DNA of 64,000 nucleotides from Symbiodinium natans (taxonomy: Eukaryota; Sar; Dinophyceae; Suessiales; Symbiodiniaceae), in the NCBI GenBank assembly GCA_905221605.1, contig CAJNDS010000587.1, positions 1 through 64,000 of the forward strand, in the 5' to 3' direction. Every line of letters starts with the position of its first letter. Within the stretch, counting starts at the first letter, position 1. This document shows positions 43,968 to 54,869 of the stretch, piece by piece. The notes under the pieces were generated by a model. It was not told where the DNA came from. It did not search any database and saw nothing but the letters and a program-made list of their open reading frames with translations. A program made the position numbers and the translations under genes.

Positions 43968-45965
43968 ACATAGAGCTGAAGACAGGTTCAGAGTCTAGAG
44001 TCGATTGAACCGTGATTTAGGGGTCTTAGGGTTTAGGGTTTAGGGTCTTAGGGTTTAGGGTTTAGGGTCTTAGGGTTTAGGGTTTAGGGTTTAGGGTTTA
44101 GGGTTTAGGGTTTAGGGTTTAGGGTTTAGGGTTTAGCGTTTAGGGTTTAGGGTTTAGGGCTTAGGGTTTAGGGTTTAGGGTTAGGTTAAGAGCCCTTAGC
44201 TTTAGCACGAGCATCTTCGGGGCTGGTGCGGTCAATGACAGCCATGACAGCGCGCAGCTGGTTCGCCTGGGGTCAACTGAAAACCTGAACCTTAAACCTA
44301 ACTAAACCCTAAACCCTAAACCCTAAACCCTAGCTCCAAAGCTCTCAGTTGCAAACCTAACGAAACCCTCAGCATGAGCCCAGAACCCTTCAACCCTAAA
44401 TACCTCTTCACCCTGAACCTTAAACCTAGCTAAACTCTTCGCATGAGCCCAGAGAGCTCTTAGGGGGGTTCAGGGCTTAGGGTTTAGGGCTCAGGGTTTA
44501 GGGTTTAGGGGCGCTCTTGCAACCGAAGCCGCCCAAGGCTTCTCAAGGCCTCGACGCAGCCCATTGACTGTTCGGCCCTCGGATTGTAGCGCCGCTGGCG
44601 TACTCCGACAACCATGCAACAGCTGCTCAGCGTTTAGGGTTTGGGAATGTATAGGGTATAGGGTATGGGGTATAGGGCTTAGGGTTTAGGGTTTAGGGTT
44701 AAGCCCTAAAAACAGCCCTGAAATCCTGAAACCCTGAAACCTTAAACCCCTCAAGCCCAGGGTGTGGGGTTTAGGGTTTAGGGTTTAGGGTTTAGGGTTT
44801 AGGGTTTAGGGTTTAGGGTTTAGCGTTTGGGGTTTAGGGTTTAGGGTTGAGGGTTTAGAGTGTAGGGTTCAGGGTGGCGGGTTTAGGGTTTAGGTCTGAG
44901 GCCCCAAGATGCCCCCCATTTCCTGAAAGCCCTGGCCACTAAGGTGTAAACCCGACATGCCCTTACAAACCCAAATTGTTAAAGCCTTCAACCCCGAGCC
45001 CTGAAATTCCCTAAGCCCTAAACCCTAAACCCTGCTCAGTTGCGGTTCCATCGGAATCCATGCTGACCGTTCTCTCCGACGTGGGACCCGGGCTTCTCTT
45101 GGGTTATCGGGTTGCAAACCAACATGGGCATTTTCCAAAATCGGGTTTAGGGTCTTGGTAACCCAGAATAGAATGGAAAGGTTATCCCTCGCTGCGGAAG
45201 CCCTCACATGTCAAGGGCAATTGGTGGCTCTTGTTGGTAGGGGTCGAGGGTTGAGGGTTTAGGGTTGAGGGTGTAGGGTTTAGGGTTCAGGGAGGGTTCG
45301 TGATTTGGGCTTAGACTGTTTGTTGGCCAATAGGGTTGGACCTCCTTTAGTGGGGCCTCCTCAAGTTTGCCAGGCTCTTCATGACTGCGCGACGATTTGA
45401 GGGCTCCGCCCTGTAAAGTCAATTCCTCGGGGCATCATTTGGGGGCCGGCCGGAGGGGCGGCTCCTTTTAAAACCAAGGGGGCTGGGTGCGAGAGGAAGG
45501 TGTTCCCTTTAAAAGAGGTCGCGTGGCCCTCCGACTGTTTTAGGGGGTTTTGTCCAACATGACTGTATTATTTTATACGCTCGTGTTTGAACTGCGGTCG
45601 AAGAAGCTAGATGGCTTCAATTCCAAGGAAAGGATCGCCTGGGATGAATGGTTGCCATTATCCACGGCTCAAAAGTGTTAAGCCTCTTAAGTCGGTTGGC
45701 GTGCCTTCTTGAGTATGTGACGACATGCGAGCATGCGGTGCGGGTTAGGGGTTTAGGGTTTAGGCTTTAGGGTTTAGGGTTTAGGGTTTAGGGTTTAGGG
45801 TTTAGGGTTTAGGGTTTAGGGTTTAGGGTTTAGGGTTTAGGGCTCGTGGAGCATAGTAGTTTGGCATGAAGTATGCACACACCGTAGAGTTCCGCGGCCT
45901 CTGAGCCCTCGACCCGAAAACGTTTAGGGTTCCTGATTCCAGTCCTACATAGCCGCTGCTTCGCG

Positions 45966-46152
45966 TTAGGGTTTAGGGTTTAGGGTTTAGGGTTTAGGGT
46001 TTGGGGTTTAGGGTTTAGGGTTTAGGGTTTAGGGTTTAGGGTTTAGGGTTTAGGGTTTAGGGTTTAGGGTTTAGGGTTTTAGGGTTTTAGGGTTCAGGGT
46101 TCAGGGTTTAGGGTTTAGGGTTGAGGGTTTAGGGTTTAGGGTTGAGGGTTTA
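45966..46152 (+). repeat. Long TTTAGGG array
   Basis: About 15 perfect heptamers, then TTTTAGGG, TTCAGGG and TTGAGGG variants. It runs directly into hairpin H8. Confidence 0.9.
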
Positions 46153-46280
46153 TCTTAGGGTAGTTACATGGTCCATGGTCCCTTAAAATGAATATAGGCC
46201 CTTACTCAAAGCCCAAGGCCCCATACTTCAGAACCCTTTAAAAGGAGGTAAGGGACCATGAAACTACCCTTAGAGTAAAC
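46152..46280. repeat. Hairpin element H8
   Basis: TTAGGGTAGTTACATGGTCC at the left pairs with GGACCATGAAACTACCCTTA at the right; CCCTTAAAA and TTTAAAAGGAGG extend the arms. One copy is followed by a heptamer tract and then a second partial GGGACCAT arm (46316-46340). Confidence 0.7.
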
Positions 46281-46524
46281 CCTAACCCCTAAACCCTAAA
46301 CCCTAAACCCTTTAAGGGGACCATATTAGGGGGACCATGAAGCGGTTAGGCTGGGCATGCGATGGAGGTCACGCTGGTCTTAGCTCATCGCTGGTCTCGA
46401 TCCCTTCGAACTTGGAGGACTTCTTGTTGGGGTTTAGGGTTTAGGGTTTAGGGTTTAGGGTTTAGGGCTCAGGGCTCAGGGCTTAGGGCTTAGGGCTTAG
46501 GGTTTAGGGCTTAGGGTTTAGGGG

Positions 46525-46634
46525 GCTCTTGGCAGCCCAGAGGTACCCTGTTCCTTTTTTTGGTTCAGGGTTCCCGTATGAAGCAATCAACCCCCAAAAG
46601 GTACCCTGGTTATAGTATGGTTCCTGGGGTACCG
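46525..46634 (+). mobile_element. Introner A copy outside a resolved gene
   Basis: GCTCTTGGCAGCCCAGAGG and GGTTCCTGGGGTACCGA are the family A ends, with TTTTTTTGGTTCAGGGTTCC and CAACCCCCAAAAGGTACCC inside. A heptamer array abuts its left end. Confidence 0.7.
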
Positions 46635-47151
46635 ACGGTTTGAGGTTTAGGCCCTTGGCAGCAGCCTTGCAGCTGTAGTTCAAGGGAGGGTCATGAATCA
46701 TAAGTATACAAAAGCCCGAAACACTAAACCCTAAACAGTTCATGAAACTCCAAAGTATCAAAGTCGAGGCTCGCGCGCCAATAGTGATGGAAGCTCCCCT
46801 GCTCGACCACCCTCAACCCATGTAACCCCAAACTCACCAGGCCCCAATAAGCCCCCAAAGCCTAAACCCCAAGATGCTAACCCTTAAGCTCCTAAGTCCC
46901 TAAGCCCCTGAACCTCTAAGCCCCCGAGTCCCTAAGCCCCTAAGTCCCTAAAGCTGAGGCTTCATAGAGGCCCGGAGCCAGCAGTTTTATGTCTAGGCCT
47001 TGAGGCCGAACTGGCCTTTCAGACCTCGTGGTTTTAGGGGTTTAGGGGCTCGGGTTCTTTTGAATTCAGGGTGCGGCTTTGGGCAGAGGGCGAGCGCAGC
47101 CTAAACCCTAAACGCTAAACCCTAAACCCTAAATCCTAATCTCACCCCCAG

Positions 47152-48288
47152 GATTCGGCGAGGCATGAGGGACCTGGTCTTTGGAGAGCCCGGGAGCATT
47201 GGCTTGGTCTTGGGCTCAGGCACGGGTTAGGTTTTCGGGAGGGTTTAGGGTTCAGGGTTCAGGGTTTAGGGTTTAGGGTTTAGGGTTTAGGGTTTAGGGT
47301 TTAGGGTTTAGGGTTTAGGGTTTAGGGTTTAGGGTTTAGGGTTTAGGGTTTAGGGGGGTTAGGGGTTAGGGGTTAGGGGTTAGCGTTTAGGGTTTAGGGA
47401 GCCAAAGGTCTGAACTCAGCATTCACAAGGTGCTCAAGGAGGGAGCCGTTTAAGGGACCTTAGAGGTAATGTAGTGGCTACTTATGTATATTGGGACTCT
47501 ATAAGACAGATCCAGGGTTGCATAGGTGAACTTGGGTCACATGCCAGGGTCTGGTGCAATGGAGTGCCTGGGGAGATACCAAATTTCTCTTAAACCCTAA
47601 ACCCTAAACCCTAAACTCTAGAAGGAAGCAGTGGACCTCCCTGATCACACCGTGGTAGTTCGAGCGTCCGCTAGCATGGTTTCGGGGCTGTGCGCAGGCA
47701 TAGGTTCAGCCACTGCCTGCTTTCCCACCCTAAACCTCAGCGCGCTACGTACCTGAAGTCAACGATGGCGTGCTGCTGAGGACTTTGAGGAGCCTGTGCT
47801 GGAGGCGCTTCACAGATTGGGTGTGCAGGGTTTAGGGTTTAGGGCTTAGGGTTTAGGGTTTAGGGCTTAGGGTTCAGGGTTTAGGACCATTTAGGGCTGT
47901 AGAGGTTTGAGGCTGCAAGGGGCCTCTGCCGTCATGGATGTTAAAACTACACGCCCTAAGTCTTGCGCCCTGAACCTACCTAAAGGGGTCCTGGGTTCTG
48001 GGGTTTTGGGGTTTAGGTTGGAGTTGGGGCCACCACAGGCGTCCTGATGCCTTGGAGTTTAAACCCAAAACCCAAAACCCAAAACCCTAAAACCTAAACC
48101 CTAAAACCCTAAAACCCTAAACCCTAAACCCTAAACCCTAAACCCTAAACCCTAAACCCTAAACCCTAAACCCTAAACCCTAAACCCTAAAACCCTAAAC
48201 CGTGAACCCCAAACCCTAAAACCTAAGGGCTTAGGGCCAGCCAGGGGGGCGGCGGCTCGCCGACCTCCACTTGGAAGCTGCAGCTTGA
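47152..48288 (+). CDS. Last three exons of an unknown protein
   Basis: Exons 47152-47225 (RIRRGMRDLVFGEPGSIG, GLVLGSGT), 47741-47829 (RYVPEVNDGVLLRTLRSL) and 48241-48288 (PGGRRLADLHLEAAA, stop TGA) join with matching phases. Introns are GT-AG; both are filled with TTTAGGG or CCCTAAA arrays, and both donors are GTTTAGGG or GTTAGG, that is, heptamer sequence. No domain was recognised. Upstream exons are not identified. Confidence 0.42.
47238..47400 (+). repeat. Long TTTAGGG array inside an intron
   Basis: About 16 heptamers, then GGGGTTA variants. It begins a few bases after the predicted donor at 47226. Confidence 0.9.
48060..48235 (-). repeat. CCCTAAA array ending near an exon acceptor
   Basis: AACCCAAA and CCCTAAAA variants flank about ten perfect units. 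The acceptor for the exon at 48241 follows within ten bases. Confidence 0.88.
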
Positions 48289-48517
48289 CTGTTTAGGGTT
48301 TAGGGTTTAGGGTTTAGGGTTTAGGATTTAGGATTTAGGGCTTAGGCTCCCGGCTGGTTCAACTGTTCAAGGTTCGGATTTATGCCTGAGACTTTTTGTG
48401 GGCTTGAGGGCTTGATAGAGGTGTGGGGTGCCTGTGAGTGAAGTGTCGGCATGCGAAAATGCACGCGGCCGGGGGGCGGGCGCGATTGTTGGCCAGGAGC
48501 GCGCGATTGATCACGTG

Positions 48518-48549
<32 letters not shown>

Positions 48550-48747
48550 CCCCTCAACTTAAACCCTAAACCCTAAAACTTCGTGTGTTTTACTAGGAAT
48601 ACCAACTCCAGGATCCTGCTGGCAAGCCCAGGCCTAGGCGAAAGCAGGATCTGGACCCAAAACGAGCGCCGTGCCTAGTGTGCCGCGCGTAAAGGCGACA
48701 GTGCAGTGTTCCCACACTGATTTGGGGGCCTGAATTTAGAAATTCTA

Positions 48748-48868
48748 GCCTGCCTTGCTTGAAGGTATTCGTGTTTAGGTATGTTCAGTCCCTTGCGGGG
48801 AACCTTTGAAAGGTTCCCCGCAAGGGACGTAACGTACCTAAACACGAATACCTTCAAGCAAAGCAGGC
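48748..48868. repeat. 121-bp near-perfect hairpin
   Basis: Arms of about 58 bp (starting GCCTGCCTTGCTTGAAGG and ending CCTTCAAGCAAAGCAGGC) pair with only a few mismatches around a TTTGAAA loop. Internal GGTATTCGTGTTTAGGTA and TCCCTTGCGGGGAACC are mirrored exactly or nearly so. No second copy is in the window. It could be a young foldback element or give a structured RNA. Frames through it are artefacts. Confidence 0.85.
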
Positions 48869-49329
48869 CCGCTGTAGCCCTATAATAGAGGGCTTCGGTT
48901 TGCACAGGGCTTCGGTTTGCATCGAACCCCATAAAGCAACAGCATGACGTGGATCGAAGGCCAGGGGATTCAAGCAAGCGGTCTCCCAGACTCCATCTGA
49001 CTCCAAGCCTTAAGCAACGCAACCCCAAAACACCTAAACCCTAAACCATGAACCCTAAACCCTAAACCCTAAACCCTAAACTCCCTAAGCCCTGCAAAAC
49101 CCCTCCGTGTCCAGAAGACGCAGCTGAGGCGAGCGACGCATCCTCCCGCGTCGGCACTGAAAATGGAGGCGGCGAGTTACCCTAGACCCTAAACCCTAAA
49201 AAAACCCTAAAAAACCGTAAAAAAGCAAACCCTAAACAACCCTAAAAAACCCTAAACAACCCTAAAAAACCCTAAGCCCTAAGCCCTAAGCCCTAAGCCC
49301 TAAAAAACCCTCAATCCTAAACCCAGCCC

Positions 49330-49562
49330 ACTCCCGTGTGTTTTGGGTAGGCGGGTGCTGGTCAAGTGCTGCAAGCGGCTCCTGTGACACAACTCGTAGG
49401 TGGCTTCACCGAAGAGTTTCATATCGGGTTCGTCAAAATCACCTTGCATCAAGAGTACATGTTGCTGTGAGAACAAAGAAGGCCTTAACTCGACAAGAGT
49501 TGTAAGTGGGTCTGCAGACTCATGCGCGCTCACAAAGCGCTTCCGTTTGGCACGCCCTGAAC
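49330..49562 (-). CDS. Candidate exon on the minus strand
   Basis: Reading right to left, the frame gives KRKRFVSAHESADPLTTLV, then LRPSLFSQQHVLLMQGDFDE, then MKLFGEATYELCHRS. It is one of the longest unique open islands outside the main genes. The opposite strand is also open, but less protein-like (Ser/Cys-rich). No domain was recognised. Confidence 0.42.
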
Positions 49563-50035
49563 CCTGTAAACCCTATAAGCCCTATAAACCCTATAAACCC
49601 TACAAACCCTATGAAAACCCTATAAGCCCCATAAGCCCTACAAGCCCCATAAACCCTATAAACCCTATGAACCCTATGAAAACCCTACAAGCCCTATAAG
49701 CCCTATAAACCCTTTAAGCCCTATAAACCCTATAAACCCTATAAGCCCTATAAGCCCCATAGACCCTATAAACCCTATAAAAAACCCTATAAGCCCTATA
49801 ATTTAACCCTATAAGCCCTATAAGCCCTATAAGCCCCATAAACCCTATAAACCCTATAAACCCTATAAACACCCTATAAGCCCTATAAGCCCTATAAACC
49901 CTATAGACCCTATAAACCCTACAAGCCCTAAACCCTATCCTATAAACCCTTAAGCCCTATAAACCCTAAATCCTAAATCCTATAAGCCCTAAACCCTAAA
50001 CCCTACAAGCCCTATAAGCCCTATAAACCCGAAAC
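49558..50035 (-). repeat. CCCTATAAA/CCCTATAAG nonamer array
   Basis: About 480 bp of CCCTATAAA and CCCTATAAG, with CCCTACAAG and CCCCATAAA variants. It is the largest array here whose unit is nine rather than seven bases: CCCTAAA with an inserted TA. Units mix rather than form pure blocks. Confidence 0.9.
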
Positions 50036-50118
50036 CTTAAACCCCGGCAGGCCCAGGCCTGTTTGCGGGGGGGATAGGTCCCCCCATGTAAAGCCCCGCT
50101 GAACAAGCAAGAGCTGTT

Positions 50119-50262
50119 CTTGGTAGCCCGGTGGTTCCCTTTTGCCTTTTGTTTTGGTTCCAGGTTCCCCTATCCCTGAACCCTAAACCCCGAGCCTTAA
50201 ACCCTGAACCCTCAACCCCCAAAAAGGTGCCAGCATTATAGCATGGTTACTGGCCTACCAAG
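50119..50262 (+). mobile_element. Introner A with CCCTAAA insertion in its centre
   Basis: Ends TTCTTGGTAGCCCGGTGG and TACTGGCCTACCAAG are family A. Between TTCCAGGTTCCCCTA and CCCCCAAAAAGGTGCC, where other copies have a short TATAAAGTAACCAA link, there are about 50 bp of CCCTAAA-type repeats (50171-50219). Confidence 0.75.
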
Positions 50263-50442
50263 TGGTTGTAAGGTCATCATCGGCCTCCTAGCAAAGGTTG
50301 GGCTACCTTACTAGAATCCCGATTAAGGACTGCTAGTATAAGGGGAAACATCCCAACCTAAACCCTAGACTCTAAACCCTAAACCCTAAACCCTAAACCC
50401 TAAACCCTAAACCCTAAACCCTAAACCCTCAGCTACGTTGCC

Positions 50443-50526
50443 TGCAGAATGGATCGGAGCTTGTGGCCATCAACCGCATCCGCGTGACTGAGCGTACCCC
50501 GCGGAGCGAGGCCGCAACGTTGCAAA
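50443..50526 (+). CDS. Candidate exon (unknown)
   Basis: Following a CCCTAAA array the frame reads LRCLQNGSELVAINRIRVTE, then RTPRSEAATLQM, before TAG. Composition is coding-like, with a strong periodic pattern. A donor inside the last codons (GCAAATGTAGG) is possible. Confidence 0.4.
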
Positions 50527-51714
50527 TGTAGGTCACACTCTTATAATAGTTGAGTGAGCACACTCTACACTTTTTGGGATACGATAATCCCCTATAGAAC
50601 TGAGGGTGTGCACTTTTTTGGGGCTTATGAACTCAGCAAGCAAGTCCGTTGGGGTTTCCGAAAAGAGGGGGACCCCTAAAATAGACCCCAAAATAGTACG
50701 ATCCCCTTATAAAAAGGGAGACCCAGTAAGGTACCCCTAATATCGTAAACCTTCATTTTGTATCGAAGTAGCAGGTAGTAACATGTTTCTTGAGAATGCA
50801 GGATTGTAGCAGGGAGGGGTCCTGCTAACCTTGTTGTGATGAGGGGTCCCTAAACCCTAAACCGCCTGAAAGCCCTACACCCTACACCCTGAAACCTGAA
50901 GACCCTCAAGCCTGGGCCTTACACCGAAGCTTCGGGGTTTAGGGTTTAGGGTGTAGAGTTTAGGGTTTAGGGCTCAGGGTTTAGGGATTCAGGGTGTAGG
51001 GACCCGAAAATTCCTAAACCCGACACAAGCTTCAGTGAGGCCTCAGGGCTTGTGCAACTGCTGAGGTGGCCCGACGGATCTCCTCCCGGCCGGGGGGCCA
51101 CCCAGGGTTCGTCTGACGTTAGGGGTTTAGGGTTTGGGGGGTTGAGGGGTTGAGGGTTTAGGGTTTAGTGTTTAGGGTTTAGGGTTTAGGATTTAGGATT
51201 TAGGGTTTAGGAGCCTTAGGGGTCTTAGGGGTCTTGGGGGTTCTTGGGGTCTGGGGGGTCTTGGGGGTCTGGGGGGTCTTGGGGTCTTGGGGGGTCTAGG
51301 GTTTCTAGCAAAACTAAACCCTACACCCTACACCCTAGACCCTAAACCCAAAACCCTTCATTGGACCATGCTTAGGGTCCATTCTTCGCTGTGGGGGGGG
51401 GGGGGGGGGGATGGTTAGGTGCCGTCGCCCGAAGCCCGAGACGGGGTCCCTTCTCATTCTTTGTGCTGAGGCACCAAGAAATCAGGGTTTAGGGTTTAGG
51501 GTTCAGGGTTTAGGGTACAGCAACCCTGAACCGCCTGAACCCTTAAGCCCTAAACACTTAAACCCTAAACCCTGAATGAGACCCCGAACGCGGCCTAAAC
51601 CCTTAAAGTCGAAATCCTCAATTTGACCCTGAGCGCCCAAACCCTGAACCCTTAAAACCTGCACCCTGACTTAAACCCCTGAACACACACAAAACGCCCA
51701 AGCCTTGGGATGTT

Positions 51715-51808
51715 CCCCCTTATACTAACAGTCAGTCCTGAGTATGGATTACCATAGGGGGTACTATCGTCCCGATGAAGGACTGTTGAAGAAGGGGGAA
51801 CATCCCAA
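51715..51808. repeat. Hairpin element H1, copy 7
   Basis: TTGGGATGTTCCCCCTTATA and AAGGGGGAACATCCCAA form nearly perfect terminal inverted repeats, with ACTAACAGTCAG and GGACTGTTGAAG within. Confidence 0.78.
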
Positions 51809-52498
51809 CCTAAACCTTAGACCCCTTTAGACCCCAAACCCTAGAACCTTGACCCTAAACCCTAAAGTTCTTTTTCTTTTAGGGCTCACGCCCCAGGCCT
51901 GTTTCACTGACGTTTCGGCTCCCGGCCTGCGCGAAGGTGTTTCTGGGGTTTAGGGTTCAGGGTACCGGGTTCAGGGTTCAGGGTGCAGGGTTTAGGGTTT
52001 AGGGTTTAGGGTTTAAGGTTTAGGGTTTACGGTTTAGGGTTTGGAGCTCAACCGAAATTTATCCGGTTTAAGGGTTTGAGGGGTTAGGGTGTAGGATCCA
52101 GTCGACCACCAATGTTGTTTTTTGTTTGGCTTTCGGCGGTTTTGAGAGTTTTCAGGGTTGACTGGAGGTTTGTGAAGGTCGTTTTGTTTTTTTTTGTTTT
52201 TTTCGTTTTTTAGGTTTGAGAATCACCCTTAGTGCAGAAGTCAGGTGGCTGCTCATATGGGGGACTGTTCCAAGTTAACGTCCCCTGAACTGCAACGTAT
52301 TCCATATATGTTTTCTACCTACTTATTTATCTCTCTCTACATCCATAGCATACATATACCTGCACACAGAAACACGATGATACGTCCTTCACAGTCGAAA
52401 TCTCCAAAAGGGATCCTACCGAGCCTGGCGCCCCAAATCCTAAAGCCCAAGGTTTACTCCCTGGGCCCTATGCCCAACACCACTCCTAGGTTGAAATA

Positions 52499-52776
52499 GT
52501 CCCCCTTCTACTAACAGACCATTAGGGATGCTTATTGGGGAGGAGGGGGTACTATAATTCCTAAATCCCAATGTGGCCCGCAGGGGTTTAGGAAGCCCAA
52601 AGCCGGTGTCCTGACGCATGGACTCCGTCATTAGCCAGCATCTCTTGCAGTCGTCCTAAACCCGAATCCCTATGAAGGACCCTAAACCCTAAACCCTAAA
52701 CCCTAAACCCTAAACCCTAAACCCTAAACCCTAAACCCTAAACCCTAAAGCCTAGTATAAGGGGGGGACATCCCAA
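52499..52776. repeat. Hairpin element H1 interrupted by a CCCTAAA array
   Basis: The left arm (GTCCCCCTTCTACTAACAG) and right arm (TAGTATAAGGGGG, ACATCCCAA) are separated by unique sequence. In the right arm ATCCCTATGAAGGAC is followed by about ten CCCTAAA units (52679-52752) exactly where other copies continue TGTTAGTATAAG. Confidence 0.78.
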
Positions 52777-53171
52777 CTCCCAGGTTTAAGGCATGCAGCT
52801 TACTTGGCCTCCAAACCGCTCGTTCAGAGTTTGAACCCCAAACCCTAAACCCTAAATGGGGCTGCTGGTGTGGAATCCTGCCCTGCATGAGGGCTGAGAG
52901 AAAAATACTCTGCCAGCAAGATGTAGGTCGTGAGCCGGCCAGGTTGTTGACAGAGTCGAAGTTTTCCCGATGGCCAGGAGCTTAGTTGGAGCATTTTGCT
53001 CCTGGAAGACATGTGGGTCTCAACTCTTCCCGATTGTGCCTGAGACTAGACTCTCAGGACCCTCAACCCCAACCCTAAACCCTACGGCCTAAGCCCTAAA
53101 CCCTAAACCCTGGACCCTAAACCCCAGACCGCGAACTTGGATGCCTTGTCAGTTCGCGAAGAGGAGGGATC

Positions 53172-53304
53172 TTAGAGGTGCCGCAGCTTTTGGCTGCATG
53201 TTTCAGGCAGCTTGAATGCGAGCCTACGAAGGACCAGCCTATTGGCGCACCATTGTGTTTACATGCGCGGCAGTTTATTTATGTTCTGTGGCTAGATGGA
53301 GTAG
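53172..53304 (+). CDS. Candidate exon ending at a hairpin element
   Basis: The frame reads VPQLLAACFRQLECEPTKDQ, then PIGAPLCLHARQFIYVLWLD, before entering hairpin H3 (53305-53414). The arrangement repeats that of the NYN exon at 9383-9456, where H3 also starts at the donor. No family was recognised. Confidence 0.4.
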
Positions 53305-53414
53305 TACTTGAGGGTTCATGGGTACTTATGAGTAGGGTAAGAAGTAGGGTAGCGATGGTTATACCCTTACTTAGGATATTTAAAACCCTACTTATGTGTA
53401 CCCATGAACCTCCA
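53305..53414. repeat. Hairpin element H3, copy at 53.3 kb
   Basis: TACTTGAGGGTTCATGGGTA and TACCCATGAACCTCCAA are terminal inverted repeats, with ACTTATGAGTAGGGT and ACCCTACTTATGTG as inner arms. Confidence 0.72.
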
Positions 53415-53935
53415 AACCCTAAACCTAAACCCCAAACCCAAAACCCTAGTAGAATCTAGGCCATGGTGGAGCACTCCTGTCCCTGACTTCGCCAGCTTGA
53501 AATCGCTCCCTTAGGGGCAAAGGCCAGCATGTGTCCACACACACCTAAGAGCTCCGAAGCCCTAGACTTCGTGGTAGAATTTCCAGGAAGGAGGTCCTAC
53601 ATAAACATGGGACTTTTTGGTGAAGGTCAAAGCGACCAGGATAAGAAACAGTTCAAACAATCTACAAGCCACCAAAGACCTTTGGACCCCAGACCCTCTA
53701 GACCCTCCAAAACCAATTCAGCTGTAGACCCTCAACCCCAAGCCCTACCTGGGACTCTATTTACCTCCAGCTTAGTAGTAACTACCCCTTGATTCGCAGG
53801 TAGAACCCCTTTAAACTGTAGGTAAAGAGAGCCCTAAACCCTAAGCCCTATGCCCTAAGCCCTAAGCCCTAAAACCCTAACCCTAAACCCTAAACCCTAA
53901 ACCCTAAACCCTAAACCCTAGGAAAGCCCTGAGCC

Positions 53936-54031
53936 ATGGCTGGGTCCTCCCCCCGGCGCCGGGCCGCGCGGCTTTTGTGCGTCGCAGCGCTTGCGGCGGC
54001 CGCCTTGTTGCCGCCTGGCACGATGAGTTTG
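53936..54031 (+). CDS. Candidate first exon with signal-peptide character
   Basis: ATG at 53936 opens MAGSSPRRRAARLLC followed by VAALAAAALLPPG: a basic start, a hydrophobic core and a small-residue end. The exon ends in phase 0 before GTTTAGGG, a heptamer donor. It may be the first exon of the membrane-protein model to the right, but intervening exons are not resolved (54551-54656 and 55340-55436 are possible). Confidence 0.42.
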
Positions 54032-54156
54032 GTTTAGGGTTTAGGGTTTGGGGTTTGGGGTTTAGGGTTTAGGGTTTAGGGTAGTTTAGGGTTTAGGGTT
54101 TGGGGTTTAGGGTTTAGGGGTTTAGAGTTTAGGGTTTAGGGTTTAGGATTTAGGGG

Positions 54157-54264
54157 GTTCTTGGTAGCCCATGGGTACCCGTTTCCCTTTTGTTGGTTCA
54201 AGGTGCCCTTATTGAGCAACCGAAAAAGGTGTGCCCTTTTTGTATTATGGTTACTGGGCTACTA
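54157..54264 (+). mobile_element. Introner A copy
   Basis: GTTCTTGGTAGCCCATGGG and GGTTACTGGGCTAC are the ends, with TTGGTTCAAGGTGCCC and CAACCGAAAAAGGTGTGCCC inside. It lies downstream of a heptamer array and precedes an open stretch reading SAGAHFRLGDWGTV. Confidence 0.72.
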
Positions 54265-54869
54265 TGATTTCCGCTGGCGCCCACTTTCGCCTAGGTGACT
54301 GGGGAACCGTTTAGGATTTGGGTTTTTAGGTATTTAGGGTGTTTTGGCATCCTAATTTAATATGAGCTATTTCCCAAAATAGAGGAGCCTCTTACATGCC
54401 CCAAAACAGTATACGCCTGATTCTGGGAAGCCAAGCCAACCATGGTTTTACAAAACCTCCATATTCGGGGCTCCTTCGCTACAGGGTTTAGGGTTTCGGG
54501 TGGGTTAGAGACCCTAAACCCTAAACCCTAAACCCTAAACCCTAAACCCTAAACTGTGACGAAATTGCCCTGTCTTGCGGGATTGGGTGGGAATGGACAC
54601 GATATTCCCTGCAGTTCCTAAGAGCTCTTGAAGTGAAAAGTGTGCTTCCTGAGGAAGTTTAGGGCTTAGGGTTTGGGGTTTAGGGTGTAGGGTTTAGGGT
54701 TTAGTTGGGGGTTTAGTTCGTAGTTCAGCCAGGAGATCATATACTACAGCAGCAAGAAATAGCTTGACAAGTAAGCCAAGGTACATGGTGACCTTAGGAA
54801 GGGTGCAGCCCGAAACCCGCCTGATCCGTGCAAACCCTAAACCCTCTAAGCCCTACACCCTGTAAATCC

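Larger units (their letters stand above)
43143..47151. repeat. Heptamer patchwork with hairpin elements
   Basis: Arrays lie at 44020-44190, 44768-44900, 45752-45842, 45966-46152 and 46431-46522. A 23-base poly-G run lies at 43257-43279. Dispersed elements lie at 43333-43452, 43845-43967 (introner C), 46152-46280 (H8 hairpin) and 46525-46634 (introner A). Open islands include 43500-43560 (LLDDDPVALTVKG) and 44200-44265 on the minus strand (NQLRAVMAVIDRTSPEDARA). Bases 45425-45745 are non-repetitive with no recognisable gene. Confidence 0.58.
48289..53935. repeat. Heptamer patchwork with hairpins and candidate exons
   Basis: Features listed separately are the long hairpin at 48748-48868, the nonamer array at 49558-50035, introner A at 50119-50262 and H1 copies at 51715-51808 and 52499-52776. 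A 28-base poly-G run lies at 48517-48544, next to a GGCGCCGCCCC. Open islands include 49105-49186 (CPEDAAEASDASSRVG), 50443-50526, 51050-51118 (ATAEVARRISSRPGGHPG), 51892-51948 and 53172-53300. Bases 52085-52440 and 53415-53820 are mostly unique with no recognisable gene. Confidence 0.58.

Noticed and set aside
48675-49028. 117-residue minus-strand frame
   Set aside because: It passes through both arms of the 121-bp hairpin and has no domain; an open frame through a stop-free palindrome is expected by chance.
49400-49699. Plus-strand 99-residue frame ending in Lys-Pro-Tyr repeats
   Set aside because: Its second half is the CCCTATAAA array, and its first half is less protein-like than the opposite strand.
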